A DNA stretch of 64,000 nt from Nemertoderma westbladi (lineage: Eukaryota > Xenacoelomorpha > Nemertodermatida > Nemertodermatidae): the NCBI GenBank assembly GCA_032718475.1, contig JAUCBJ010005969.1, positions 1 to 64,000 on the forward strand, read 5' to 3'. A model generated the notes under the pieces. The model saw only the letters and a list, made by a program, of their open reading frames with translations. It was not told the origin of the DNA and ran no database searches. This document shows, piece by piece, positions 46,361 through 55,897 of this stretch; positions within the stretch are counted from its first letter, which is position 1, and the number at the start of each line of letters is the position of its first letter. Position numbers and translations under genes: made by a program.

Positions 46361-46889
46361 TGTGACGGGATCTACGGATCCCGGTTTATCCGTTGGGTTT
46401 TCTATCCACGCGTCCCCGCCGTGTGTGAAAGGTAAAAGAGTTCTGATGTTGGGTAATATGTATAAAGGTATAATAGTCTGACAGTTGATATAGTATAGTA
46501 TGACACAACAGGTAATATATAATGGCGGTAGCGGACGGTGACAGAAGTCCCCGTTCCACCCTACTGATCTGACTGAGTAAACTGAATGAATGATTACAGG
46601 TTACTGGTTATATTGCACGGTGGCCTTATTGCTACTCAATCGATGCCTTTCCCCCCTCTGATTGGTTGATACCCCTGTTGGCACCCTTTGGAGTGTTTCC
46701 CTTCACTCCCTGTGTTCTCTCTCGGTTAGGGGTTTGGCCCCTGACCCTTATTGTGTGTGTCTCCTTTGGGGCCTATTGTCCCCGTTTACTGGGCTGACAC
46801 GAGGTTGATTGGTAATCAACCTCGTGCTCCCAATATTGCTTTATGGCTCACTCTATGGGTTTGTGTTAGCGGAATTGGATAAGCTAACA
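46361..46889 (-). repeat. 3' LTR of the second element (529 bp)
   Basis: Matches 53168-53696. Contains a 12-bp-stem hairpin (46798-46826: CACGAGGTTGAT, loop TGGTA). In element orientation it begins TGTTAGCTTATCC and ends CCCGTCACA. Confidence 0.95.
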
Positions 46890-46900
46890 CTCCCCCCCAT
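46890..46900 (-). promoter_or_regulatory. Polypurine tract of the second element
   Basis: Minus strand reads ATGGGGGGGAG directly before the 3' LTR start TGTTAGC. This is the expected plus-strand primer site and confirms the orientation. Confidence 0.8.
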
Positions 46901-47369
46901 GCTATCTTCCCGGTAAGAAGATAGCATCCAACTAAAGTGCGCTACAATTCCGCTGGAACTCGATCTATTATCGGGTCTGGGGTGGGGTTATTTTCTTGGA
47001 GTCGGCTTTCCAGGCCGCTCCCTATGGGTATGATGTCACTACCCTCTGGCGTCTCGTGTCGGGCCGATCGTGCGCTTCTCTCACACAATTTTTGTTTCCC
47101 CAACACTCTCGCCACTCTAACTTCGCTCTCTAACTCAACTCGCTCTCTCCCCACTCTTACACTCTCCCCACACCTGAATCGCACTCTAACTTCTCGCCAA
47201 CAGCTCTTCTCACTATCTCCTCTCTACTCTCTGCCACTCCCTAAGGCCCTAATCTCTAATGCTACCCCTGTGCTATCATACTATCTACCTTATCTAACTT
47301 ACTAACTCTAACTATCTAACTCTACTAACTACTAACTCTACTCTCTGCTAAGTCTACTAACTCTTACCA

Positions 47370-48190
47370 ACTCTTCTACTACGTGGCGCTTAGGGTGCCC
47401 ACAACCCTCTGCTACTACCTCCATCTACGTGGCGCTTGCGGTGCCCACAACCACTCTACTACTAACTCTAACTAAAAACCCTCTAACTTTCTGCTAACTC
47501 TATCTACGTGGCGCTAACGGTGCCCACAACCACAACCGGTACTACGTACCCTCTTACTAACTCTTTTCTCCATCTACGTGGCGCTAACGGTGCCCACAAC
47601 CACAACCGGTACTATGTACCCTCTTACTAACTCTACCTCCATCTACGTGGCGCTAACGGTGCCCACAACCACAACTGGTACTACGTACCCTCTTACTAAC
47701 TCTACCTCCATCTACATGGCGCTAACGGTGCCCACAACCACTCTACTATCTACCCTCTACTACTCTACTACCTGGCACCCTATGTGCCCTCTCTACTACT
47801 CTACTCTCTGGCACCCTATGTGCCCTCTCTACTACCTCTAACACTACTACCTGGCACCCTATGTGCCCTCTCTACTACCTCTAACACTCTAACTACATCT
47901 CCACCTCAACTAATACCTCTATCTACGTGGCGCTTGCGGTGCCCACAACCACTCCCTGCTACTACTTTCTACGTGGCGCTTCCGGTGCCCACAACCACTC
48001 TCTCCTACTACTTTCTACGTGGCGCTTCCGGTGCCCACGACCCCCCTTACTACTCGTGGCATGACAATATGCCAGACTCCCTTACCCCGCCGCCTTCTAA
48101 CCTACTCTCCTTCTACGTGGCGCTTACGGTGCCCACAACCCCACTACTACTACTCGTGGCATGACAATATGCCACACTCCCTTGCCCCGC
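47370..48190. repeat. Minisatellite in the 3' region of the second element
   Basis: Irregular repeats of CTACGTGGCGCT..CGGTGCCCACAACCAC with spacers of about 35-65 bases, some holding GGTACTACGTACCCTC; a variant TGGCACCCTATGTGCCCTC repeats at 47776-47880. No real frame. Confidence 0.85.
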
Positions 48191-48364
48191 CGCCTTCTAA
48201 CTCTACTCTCCTATCTTCGTACTACCTCTTACTTCTACTAACTATTATTTTTAATTATTTAATTATTTATTATTATTTATTTTATTTTTAATTAAATAAT
48301 TAATTTCTTGTGGGAAGGGCGTCTCGCCCTCATTCCCACCCCCCTCAGTCCAAATATTGGACGA

Positions 48365-50941
48365 CTAAACTCTAAGCTGCCCCTCGATCTTCCATCGATT
48401 CTTCCATGAGGCACTGTCCCGCTGTCCCCCTGCGCGTCCTCTTATCTTTCCACCCACTTTCCTCGCCAATTCCAACTCATCTGGAATTGGCTCTCCCCCT
48501 TTCACCACCCCAAAATCGGGTCTCTCCACCGCCTTCTTAACTATGTCCTCTCTTGGCATCAAAATGCCATCTCTTTCTTTGTTGTCTCCCGCCGGCAGAA
48601 TGAATAGAAAGTGAAAGAACAGGCAGAACAGTAGTCCTATTCCTTTCCATCCTGCCTTCCTTCTCGACTTCCCCCTTGTCGGTATGCCTCCAAACCGGAC
48701 CTGTGTCTCTTCCGGACACTCCTCTGGACACTCCCCCGGAGTGTTGTCCTCCGGACACCTCGCCGTCCGCTCCGCTCCATCTCCATACCGATGCTTGCTG
48801 GGAAACCTACTCTCCTCTGCCCACTTTCTTACCGTCACCTCCCTATTTGGCTCTACTATCTCCTGTTTCTCCTCTTCGTCCACTGCGCCTGCGGTGCCTG
48901 GCATCATGCACCCATGGTAACATGTTGTTACTGATCGACCGCCCTCTCCTGATATCTTCACTGGCACTACCCCGAGTAGTACTTTTCTCTTCTCTTCTGT
49001 CGTGCTTGTAGCTGCTGTATCTCTACACTCTCCGGATCTGTGTCCTTCTACCACACATCGATGACATAGTCCGTTTGCGTCTGTGTAGGCTATACGATCT
49101 TGTTTGGGCAACGCTTGCCAGTGCTTACAACTCCTGGTCTTATGTGTTCCGTCCCGGTGTAATTGACATTCGAATCCTGGGTTATAGCGTTCCCTGTATA
49201 GTCCCTCACGTATCGCGCCTAGGTTTATATGTACCGATTTAGTGTTTTGGTTGTCTGTATTCGGCCTACTGGGTACATTGGGATTATGTTTATTTATGGT
49301 GTTATTTTCTTTCTGTCCCCGCCATGGTGTGGCCCTGCTACCAGCTAACTGTGGACTAGCAGTCCCCTGTGTGGCCGCATGTGGTAGTGATTGTCCTACT
49401 CTCGGGAGTGGATCTGCAGGATCGTGTTCGGGTTTATGGCTTGTCCCCAAACTATCCTCGCTATAGACTGGGTCTGTTATTAATTCGGCTTCATAGTTGA
49501 GGAAGCTCGACATTTCTTCTAGGCCCGGTTCCGCACCTTTCTTCTCACGTGTGGAGAAAGCGATTTTCCTCCACTTCCTTCGTAACCAGACCGGCAGTGC
49601 CTGCGCTATCGTGGTGATGTTGTTAGACGCGTTGAGTTCGTATGGTGCGTCTAGCGTCTTTAACACGATTAACGCCTTCTCGACCTTGTTTGCAAAGGTC
49701 CTTATGCTAACGGGATTGTCCTGTAGGCCATCCGATGTTATGCCTCTCAGGGTTTGCCGGATGATCTTGGCCGGGTGCCCGTATTCCCTATCTAGCGCCC
49801 GCCATGCTGTCGTGAAGCCGCCCTCGATGCCCTGGTATTGCCTCACGATGTCGTATGCTGGGCCTCCTGTATATACTTGCAGATATTTTAGGCACTCCGC
49901 CTGCGTCAAGTTCTTACTTAATATTTCGTTACTATACATGCGCCGAAACTGTAGATATTCTTCCGGCCTGCTCCCATCGAATTTAAATGGTTCCACAGGT
50001 GGTAACTCGATCCTAGTTTTTAACGCATCGATCAATGTGGCCATTCCCATCGCTTGCGCTTCTAATGGGTTTGATGGATGTTGTATAGTTTCTCCTGTTG
50101 GGTGCGGTCCGTCCGTCCTATTTGTTGACTTTTGCGTCGGATATATCATTGGGGGTAACGGCCCCCTCCATATTTCCGTGTCGCATGATCTGCTCTCGTC
50201 CAAGGGGTTCGATGTTCTCGCTCCTATTGGGGTATATTGTTGATATTGTGATGGGGGAATGTCACCCTGTCCCCCTCCCACCGGTATGTTTGGTACTGGG
50301 GTTGATGTTAATATATTGGGGCCCATACATCTATCTGCAATAATTCCCCCCTCCCCTGGATATATGTTATGTCCCTGTGTATTATAGTCATGCTGCTGTA
50401 CCGATATAGGCCTACCTACCTCTCGCCTACCTACCGGTATGTACTCCGCGACTTCCGGGTTTAATCCCGTTGTTCGCGCTACCCTATCGCCTACTCTATC
50501 TCTCCCAGCATGGCCTATAATAGTATGTGCAGTAAGGCCTACAGTATGTCCTGCAGTCTGCATGTGCCCTTCCGAACCGAAGTTTATTCTTCGCGAATCG
50601 CGAATCTCCCCGCGACTACCGTACTCTCGATCGGCAGCTATATCACGTCGGGAAGTTTCCCTTCGATCCCCTATCCTGCTCTCGTCTTCGTATCGGTACG
50701 TCCTGTACCCCTCTCCTGGTGTGCGGTGCGTTTCTCCGGGGCGACGGCAATCTCCCGAAGTTCGACCCCACTGACTCCCTAACTCCATCTCTACTAGCGA
50801 CGGCTCGCTATCCGTCCTCGCTCTCCGGTTGCTCCTAGCAACGACTCTTCTATTATCTTCCTTTCTTCTCTCTTCGACCTCTCGGTTAAACTCTGCTAAT
50901 CTTCTTCTATCTTCGACCTCTCTATTATACTCTACTAATCT
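48365..50941 (-). CDS. BEL/Pao Gag of the second element, with truncated protease and odd C-terminus
   Basis: The first ATG is at 50788 (807 residues), but the frame is open from 50941. The Gag core lies near residue 265 (VEPFKFDGSRPEEY, then REYGHPAKIIRQTL). Zinc-binding motifs are near 540-580 (CQLHRDGTHKTRSC, CHRCVVEGHRSGEC). VLLGVVPVKISGEGG is the usual lead-in to the protease, but no DSG site follows. The remaining 170 residues are acidic, with Cys-Pro-Glu repeats and one strongly hydrophobic segment (GLLFCLFFHFLFILPA, about 48590-48640) like a membrane helix. This tail may be the in-frame remnant of a deleted 3' region, possibly envelope-like, or a new fusion; that is inference. Confidence 0.8.
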   Translation of the reverse strand, partial: RLVEYNREVEDRRRLAEFNREVEERRKEDNRRVVARSNRRARTDSEPSLVEMELGSQWGRTSGDCRRPGETHRTPGEGYRTYRYEDESRIGDRRETSRRDIAADREYGSRGEIRDSRRINFGSEGHMQTAGHTVGLTAHTIIGHAGRDRVGDRVARTTGLNPEVAEYIPVGRREVGRPISVQQHDYNTQGHNIYPGEGGIIADRCMGPNILTSTPVPNIPVGGGQGDIPPSQYQQYTPIGARTSNPLDESRSCDTEIWRGPLPPMIYPTQKSTNRTDGPHPTGETIQHPSNPLEAQAMGMATLIDALKTRIELPPVEPFKFDGSRPEEYLQFRRMYSNEILSKNLTQAECLKYLQVYTGGPAYDIVRQYQGIEGGFTTAWRALDREYGHPAKIIRQTLRGITSDGLQDNPVSIRTFANKVEKALIVLKTLDAPYELNASNNITTIAQALPVWLRRKWRKIAFSTREKKGAEPGLEEMSSFLNYEAELITDPVYSEDSLGTSHKPEHDPADPLPRVGQSLPHAATQGTASPQLAGSRATPWRGQKENNTINKHNPNVPSRPNTDNQNTKSVHINLGAIREGLYRERYNPGFECQLHRDGTHKTRSCKHWQALPKQDRIAYTDANGLCHRCVVEGHRSGECRDTAATSTTEEKRKVLLGVVPVKISGEGGRSVTTCYHGCMMPGTAGAVDEEEKQEIVEPNREVTVRKWAEESRFPSKHRYGDGAERTARCPEDNTPGECPEECPEETQVRFGGIPTRGKSRRKAGWKGIGLLFCLFFHFLFILPAGDNKERDGILMPREDIVKKAVERPDFGVVKGGEPIPDELELARKVGGKIRGRAGGQRDSASWKNRWKIEGQLRV

Positions 50942-51000
50942 TCACCTATCTTCGACCTCTCTATTAAACTCTACTAATCTTCTCTCTTCTAACTGGGCTC
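50870..51000. repeat. About 45-bp tandem repeat at the Gag N-terminus
   Basis: On the minus strand LVEFNREVEDR-type heptads repeat three times, giving a charged coiled-coil-like segment. The in-frame TGA at 50942-50944 falls within it. Confidence 0.7.
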
Positions 51001-51229
51001 GACGTTCCGTCGCCCGCCCTCTCGCGACGTCAACCTGTCTCTCTCTGCTCGATCGCACGCCGCTGGGGATACTCGCAATCCCCCTATTACTCTCCGTCGC
51101 CGGGTGTTGCGGTTTACCTAATTCGGCCCGCGCATTATCCGCTGACGCCTGTGGGACACTCCCTGCCCCCCCTCTGTCGCTACTAATCCCTCGCGGTGGG
51201 GTGCCCGTAGCCCCCCCCCCACCCGCCAC
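50942..51229 (-). CDS. Middle frame of the second element, same frame as Gag
   Basis: Ninety-five residues, ending in a single TGA (50942-50944) that is in frame with the Gag frame downstream. It starts in a Gly-rich stretch coded by a run of about ten G. Likely part of the same polyprotein as the flanking frames. Low-complexity and charged; function unknown. Confidence 0.45.
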   Translation of the reverse strand: MAGGGGATGTPPRGISSDRGGAGSVPQASADNARAELGKPQHPATESNRGIASIPSGVRSSRERQVDVARGRATERRAQLEERRLVEFNREVEDR

Positions 51230-51365
51230 TTCTAACTTCGCTATCTCTTACTACACTTCTGCGTCCCTCTTGTCGGACACTCTCTACCCCCTTTCTCTCG
51301 CCACTAATCTTCTGTGGTGGGGCGCCCGTAGCCCCCCCCCCCACCCGCCACTTCTAACTTCAATA
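51188..51365. repeat. Duplicated segment with poly-C runs (poly-G on the coding strand)
   Basis: The stretch with GGGGTGCCCGTAG, ten C and ACCCGCCACTTCTAACTT recurs about 110 bases on with eleven C. The one-base difference changes frame between the copies. Confidence 0.8.
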
Positions 51366-53038
51366 TCTCTTACTTCGTCTCTACACCCCTCTCTAGTCGA
51401 CACACTGTCTCTACTGCGGCCGGGTCTATTCACCCCCGCCTCTCTCTCTACTACTGCGTGACCTACCAGGCCCACCTCGGGTTGGCTCAACCGCGCCACT
51501 TCCTGCCTACTAACTACGTGGCCTACCAGGCCGCCGTCGGGTTGGCGCAACCCTGCCACTTCCTGCCTACTAACTACGTGGCCTACCAGGCCGCCGTCGG
51601 GTTGGCGCAACCCTGCCACTTCCTGCCTACTAACTACGTGGCCTACCAGGCCGCCGTCGGGTTGGCGCAACCCCGCCACTTCCTGCCTACTAACTACTAC
51701 GTGGCCTACCAGGCCGCCGTCTGCCGGGCTATACACGTCTGACGCGTTCATATTAATAGCACCATTCCCAATATTATTTGTTAAATCAATTAAATTATTA
51801 GAATTTGAAACGGGATTATTATTTAAATTATTTAAGTTAGAATTATTATTATTTTCAAAATTTAAATTGCTATTCGAATTATTTGAATTATTTTGATTAT
51901 TCTGAATATTTGAATTAATATTATTATTTGAATTTAAACTTAAATTACTACTACCGGGTAAAATATTTCCTGTAATAAAGGGATTAGGGTTATTTACTAC
52001 GGTACTATTAATACAAACATTTCCTAACGTACTACTACTACCCCCCTCGCCCGTACGGTTGCTGTACGTACTGTAAGTGTACCGCACGCTCTGTTCTCTT
52101 GCCTCACGCTCTTCGCGTTCACTCTCTTGCTCCTTCCCTCTCCCCATTATCCGGTCTAATTCTTTCACCCTTAATTTATATGCCAGGCGTTCACTCTCTC
52201 GCACCCGTCTTTCTTTTGCGGAGGATGTAGCAGACTTATCGGTTGCGACGGACTTCCGCCGCCCCTCCGTCCTACTAACTTTCCCCCGTTTTCCGGGGTC
52301 CTCGCTGACCGACGAGACCGAATCCTCGGAGCTAACCTCGGATTCGCCCTCGTGCGGTCCCGCCCAACCCACTAACTTAACTTCCCTGGCATCGACTAAG
52401 TATGGCCCTATGTACACTACACCAGGCCCCATACCCCTACGTTCCCATAGCCCAAACAGTTCGAAGGCAACCCCTCTCGCTCTCTCCTCGGCCAGTTCTC
52501 CCTGCCCAGAACGCACTAGGTAATCAAAGTATCTGTTCGACTCACCTAGTCGTCTCCTCAACTTCACCTGGTCTATCTCAGCCCCTCCTCTAGCTTCCTT
52601 CAGTTGTTCCCGGGTCGCGGCGTAGGCTCGTCGAAGTCGATCAGAAACCCCGACATCCTCGTCGCCGACCTCTCCTCTCTCCCTCCGGGTTCGGCGTCGT
52701 ACCGTCGGCTCCACCGTTGCCGTTCCGGTGGGCCGTTCGTCGCCCTCGGTCTGTGGCTGACCGGCGACATCGGCATATCGACCGCCGCCCTGTGTCGACT
52801 CGTCTCTCTCCTCCCCCGTCTCGCTCTCTCCTCTACTCGACTCGCTCTCTCGCTGTAGACGACCCCCCACATCTTGGTTCGCCAGGTTGCTCGTTATCGA
52901 CGTGGCGTCAACCGGCGTCGACGTGGTCGGCGTAGCATCGACTGGCGTCGTGGGTTCGTATCGTCTCGCCGTGGCCTCGCGGATCGTTAGATCGTCGTCC
53001 GGGGTCCGCGGCGGTGTCGTTCCTTTCTCTCGACTCAT
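51284..53038 (-). CDS. N-terminal frame of the second element
   Basis: 584 residues, MSREKGTT start. A Thr/Pro/Ala-rich lead and Arg/Glu-rich region precede a compact middle (RYFDYLVRSGQGELAEERA, about residue 175-240). Next comes a Ser-rich stretch, then an Asn/Ser tract of about 90 residues, then a 20-residue tandem repeat. It ends at TAG 51284-51286, shortly after a poly-G run. I do not recognise the domain. Its position suggests an extended N-terminal part of Gag. Confidence 0.6.
   Translation of the reverse strand: MSREKGTTPPRTPDDDLTIREATARRYEPTTPVDATPTTSTPVDATSITSNLANQDVGGRLQRESESSRGESETGEERDESTQGGGRYADVAGQPQTEGDERPTGTATVEPTVRRRTRRERGEVGDEDVGVSDRLRRAYAATREQLKEARGGAEIDQVKLRRRLGESNRYFDYLVRSGQGELAEERARGVAFELFGLWERRGMGPGVVYIGPYLVDAREVKLVGWAGPHEGESEVSSEDSVSSVSEDPGKRGKVSRTEGRRKSVATDKSATSSAKERRVRESERLAYKLRVKELDRIMGRGKEQESEREEREAREQSVRYTYSTYSNRTGEGGSSSTLGNVCINSTVVNNPNPFITGNILPGSSNLSLNSNNNINSNIQNNQNNSNNSNSNLNFENNNNSNLNNLNNNPVSNSNNLIDLTNNIGNGAINMNASDVYSPADGGLVGHVVVSRQEVAGLRQPDGGLVGHVVSRQEVAGLRQPDGGLVGHVVSRQEVAGLRQPDGGLVGHVVSRQEVARLSQPEVGLVGHAVVEREAGVNRPGRSRDSVSTREGCRDEVRDIEVRSGGWGGGLRAPHHRRLVARERG
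51470..51725. repeat. 60-bp coding tandem repeat, four copies
   Basis: Units with CTACGTGGCCTACCAGG and GTTGGCGCAACC recur every 60 bases, coding for the 20-residue GGLVGHVVSRQEVAGLRQPD motif in frame on the minus strand; the first plus-strand unit is more diverged, and the last has three extra bases. Confidence 0.92.
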
Positions 53039-53167
53039 CTCGCCTTTGGTAGCTGGCAGCCACAGTCTGTCAGTTGGTTAGATCTAGTTCTATCACTGTC
53101 AGACTGTTAGGGCAGCTGCTAGGATTCTATCTCTGTCAGGGCAGCTGGGCGGATCTAGTTCTGTCAC

Positions 53168-53696
53168 TGTGACGGGATCTACGGATCCCGGTTTATCCGT
53201 TGGGTTTTCTATCCACGCGTCCCCGCCGTGTGTGAAAGGTAAAAGAGTTCTGATGTTGGGTAATATGTATAAAGGTATAATAGTCTGACAGTTGATATAG
53301 TATAGTATGACACAACAGGTAATATATAATGGCGGTAGCGGACGGTGACAGAAGTCCCCGTTCCACCCTACTGATCTGACTGAGTAAACTGAATGAATGA
53401 TTACAGGTTACTGGTTATATTGCACGGTGGCCTTATTGCTACTCAATCGATGCCTTTCCCCCCTCTGATTGGTTGATACCCCTGTTGGCACCCTTTGGAG
53501 TGTTTCCCTTCACTCCCTGTGTTCTCTCTCGGTTAGGGGTTTGGCCCCTGACCCTTATTGTGTGTGTCTCCTTTGGGGCCTATTGTCCCCGTTTACTGGG
53601 CTGACACGAGGTTGATTGGTAATCAACCTCGTGCTCCCAATATTGCTTTATGGCTCACTCTATGGGTTTGTGTTAGCGGGATTGGATAAGCTAACA
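53168..53696 (-). repeat. 5' LTR of the second element (529 bp)
   Basis: Partner of 46361-46889; the only difference seen is G for A near 53680. Followed by the target duplication TCTAT. Confidence 0.95.
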
Positions 53697-53825
53697 TCTA
53701 TCTCCAAGTGAATGTTATAATTATAATATAATTTATTGAAATAAAAATCAATCCTAAAAATGTATATATATTTGCGACGATACACAAGTCACATTGTCAC
53801 AGCAAAGAACGTATTATGCCTTAGG

Positions 53826-54007
53826 CGCGTTCACACTACCGAGTCAAAGTCAAAGTCAAAATAAAATAAATATAGCTAGCTAGCAATAATAAATAATAAT
53901 ACATTATATAGGCCTAATATAATACATAATGGCGTTCTAGAAAAAAATTAATTTCTTGTTATTTTTTTTACTAATTTTTTTGACTTTGACTCGGTAGTGT
54001 GAACGCG
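53826..54007. mobile_element. Small TIR element (MITE), 182 bp
   Basis: About 29 perfectly inverted bases at each end (CGCGTTCACACTACCGAG, then TCAAAGTCAAA). The AT-rich middle has no coding. No clear target duplication. Confidence 0.8.
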
Positions 54008-54211
54008 ACTTTACAGTGATACACTTCAGTCATCAAAATTGATAACGGGAAGTTAGGAGGCGTTCATGATATAATGTTTATCATGTCAATTTTCCGAGTT
54101 TTCAATTCACGAGTTTCTGTTCACAAACTGTCGTAGTTTATTGTCGTACTCTTGTCTGTTTTTCTTTATTGTCGCAAAATGTTCAACAATTACTGTCATT
54201 TTCAATTGCAG

Positions 54212-54276
54212 TACCTATGGAAACTAAAGAGTCTCCCGTTGATGCACCTACAGAATCAACTCCAGTCAAGGAAATG
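54212..54276 (+). CDS. Titin-like gene exon: short linker
   Basis: Acceptor TTCAATTGCAG, donor ATG|GTAAGT. Two bases complete the codon of exon 46017-46169, then 21 codons (PMETKESPVDAPTESTPVKE), phase 0 at the end. A Pro/Thr/Glu linker between Ig domains. Short, so support rests on splice sites and phase. Confidence 0.75.
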
Positions 54277-54376
54277 GTAAGTTTTCCGCATAATATATTA
54301 CATAGTTTTTAACGACGGCAACTTTAAACGAACATTGTGAGTTTATCAATAGGCTGATACATATTTAGCTTACATG

Positions 54377-54671
54377 TGTACATATTATGTGGCCGTTGCG
54401 TTAGAAGAGGGCGAATTCAGCGAGGCTCGTGAGGATCTCGCTGCTCTGGAGAAGGATTACGAGGAGGTTGGGGTTGATAGTGGTGGAGCCGAAGATGAGG
54501 AGGGAGATGAGGAATATTAGATGTCACTTTACAAACTCTATTCATTCAGCCGTCACTACTAGAAATATGCAACTCTTGGGTGTTTATATTAATTTTAATT
54601 CCTTTTATAATAATTTAATAGAATAAATGGTTATTTATTTTATAAGTTGGTTGGCAACAAAAAAAAAAAAA
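54377..54671 (+). pseudogene. Processed alpha-tubulin 3'-end fragment
   Basis: Codes for the alpha-tubulin C-terminus: [20 protein letters not shown], then EEVGVDS, an acidic tail and the terminal EEY, with stop TAG at 54518-54520. Upstream, YYVAVA replaces the family WYVGEG; weaker similarity may reach 54346 but has a stop. After the stop come about 100 bases of AT-rich 3' UTR, AATAAA (54622-54627) and a run of 13 A (54659-54671). This is the mark of a reverse-transcribed, 5'-truncated mRNA. It lies on the same strand as the host gene, inside the intron 54277-54776. Confidence 0.88.
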
Positions 54672-54776
54672 TTTAACTTCCATATTCCGTTCAACATTTC
54701 TCTAATGTAAGTTATTTCTAAATTCTGGTTCCTTTTTGGTAATAATATATAGCATTCTTATAACTTTGTCTTACAG

Positions 54777-54918
54777 GAACCCGGGCCGCCAAAGTTTATA
54801 AAGAAACTCAAAGATATGGAGACCTGGAGAGACCAGACCGTAAAATTAGAGGCCGTTGTTACTGGAGGTCCTAAACCTGACTTCAATTGGTTTAAAGACG
54901 GCAGAAAAATATATCCAG
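54777..54918 (+). CDS. Titin-like gene exon: Ig domain, first part
   Basis: Acceptor TTGTCTTACAG, phase 0. PPKFIKKLKDMETWRDQ begins a typical I-set domain; Trp in FNWFKDGRK. B-strand reads KLEAVVTG, Ala for Cys. Ends CCAG|GTACTC in phase 1. Confidence 0.9.
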
Positions 54919-55262
54919 GTACTCTACAGCGTTTTAACATCGGTGATCACCATTTTTTGGAAGTCGTATTAGAAAATTTAATATAGTAGACACACTAAAG
55001 ATATCATTACATAATATGACAAAGTTCACAACCTCTTGTTAAGCACTTGAGATATAGCCTATCACACGTCGTGAAATAATATTTCATTTGAGGTCTTATC
55101 AAACATCAAATAGGACATTCAAATATTAAAGCTGGCATATTTTTACTCGTGCTGCAATCATGTAAAGTGCAACTTTACACGCCATAATAATCAATCAGTG
55201 ATTGAAAACCCTGATGTTACTTTAATGCTATATGAGACATGAGTTGTTTATTATGTTTTTAG
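54919..55262 (+). other. Intron, no features
   Basis: AT-rich; nothing recognised apart from the splice sites. Confidence 0.6.
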
Positions 55263-55412
55263 GAAGAAATGCAGAAACTGGTAGTGACGACCAGGGCAAC
55301 GTTTGGTTAATTCTCCCATCTGTTAGTAAGAGGGAAGCTGGCAAATATATGTTGAAAGCAAAAAATAGACACGGTGAAGCTGAAAGCGAATGCGAAATAT
55401 CTCTTAATGAAT
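55263..55412 (+). CDS. Titin-like gene exon: Ig domain, second part
   Basis: Acceptor ATGTTTTTAG. Product RNAETGSDDQGNVWLI, then REAGKYMLKAKNRHGEAES, with Met where Cys is usual. Ends GAAT|GTAAGT in phase 1. Confidence 0.9.
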
Positions 55413-55752
55413 GTAAGTAGAACCAAAATATTTATAACCAAATAGAATAAGGGTATTTTTGTTGCTGATAGGCCTATTTATATAGGAATCAATCACCTAA
55501 ACCCGTGGTCCATGCAATTTCAGGCCATTTTTTTCAGAAATTCAGTAAAAAATTAGACCCTAAAGACTTAGGGTTGTGTTAGGGTCAACAACCTGCTAGT
55601 CACTGACTCATGTACCGGTAGGTGTGCAGCCTGTGGTACTGTATTTATTACAGAATATTGGTGCCATACAAATTTTTTTTAATTACGATTCAGTAGACCT
55701 TCTCCTTCCGTTTAAAGGAATTATTTGCAAACTTTATCTTTTACGATTTTAG
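55413..55752 (+). other. Intron, no features
   Basis: AT-rich sequence with no recognised element. Confidence 0.6.
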
Positions 55753-55897
55753 CGCCGGCGAAGATCGTTGAGAAACCGGACGCGGTGGCAATCAAGAAGG
55801 GAGAAACGGCAACGATACGACTAATTATTAGCGGCCTACCGACGCCAACCGCCGAGTGGCAAAAGGACGGCAAAAAACTATCTGACATGCCGGATAA
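55753..55897 (+). CDS. Titin-like gene exon: Ig domain, first part
   Basis: Acceptor ACGATTTTAG. Product PAKIVEKPDAVAIKKGE and AEWQKDGKKLSDMPDK; B-strand IRLIISG lacks Cys. Ends at GATAA|GTTAGT in phase 2. Confidence 0.88.

Larger units (their letters stand above)
46361..53696 (-). mobile_element. Second BEL/Pao-type LTR retrotransposon, Gag only
   Basis: LTRs of 529 bases at both ends differ by one base that I can see. The element has TG...CA ends and TCTAT target duplications (46356-46360 and 53697-53701). On the minus strand it carries an N-terminal frame (51284-53038), a short middle frame (50942-51229) and a Gag frame (48365-50788). Protease is cut off near its start, and no reverse transcriptase, RNase H or integrase is present. 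A clear polypurine tract adjoins the 3' LTR. Very young insertion judged by LTR identity. Confidence 0.92.

Noticed and set aside
48676-52935. Plus-strand frames opposite the second element's Gag
   Set aside because: Shadows of minus-strand coding sequence; orientation is fixed by the polypurine tract and Gag motifs.
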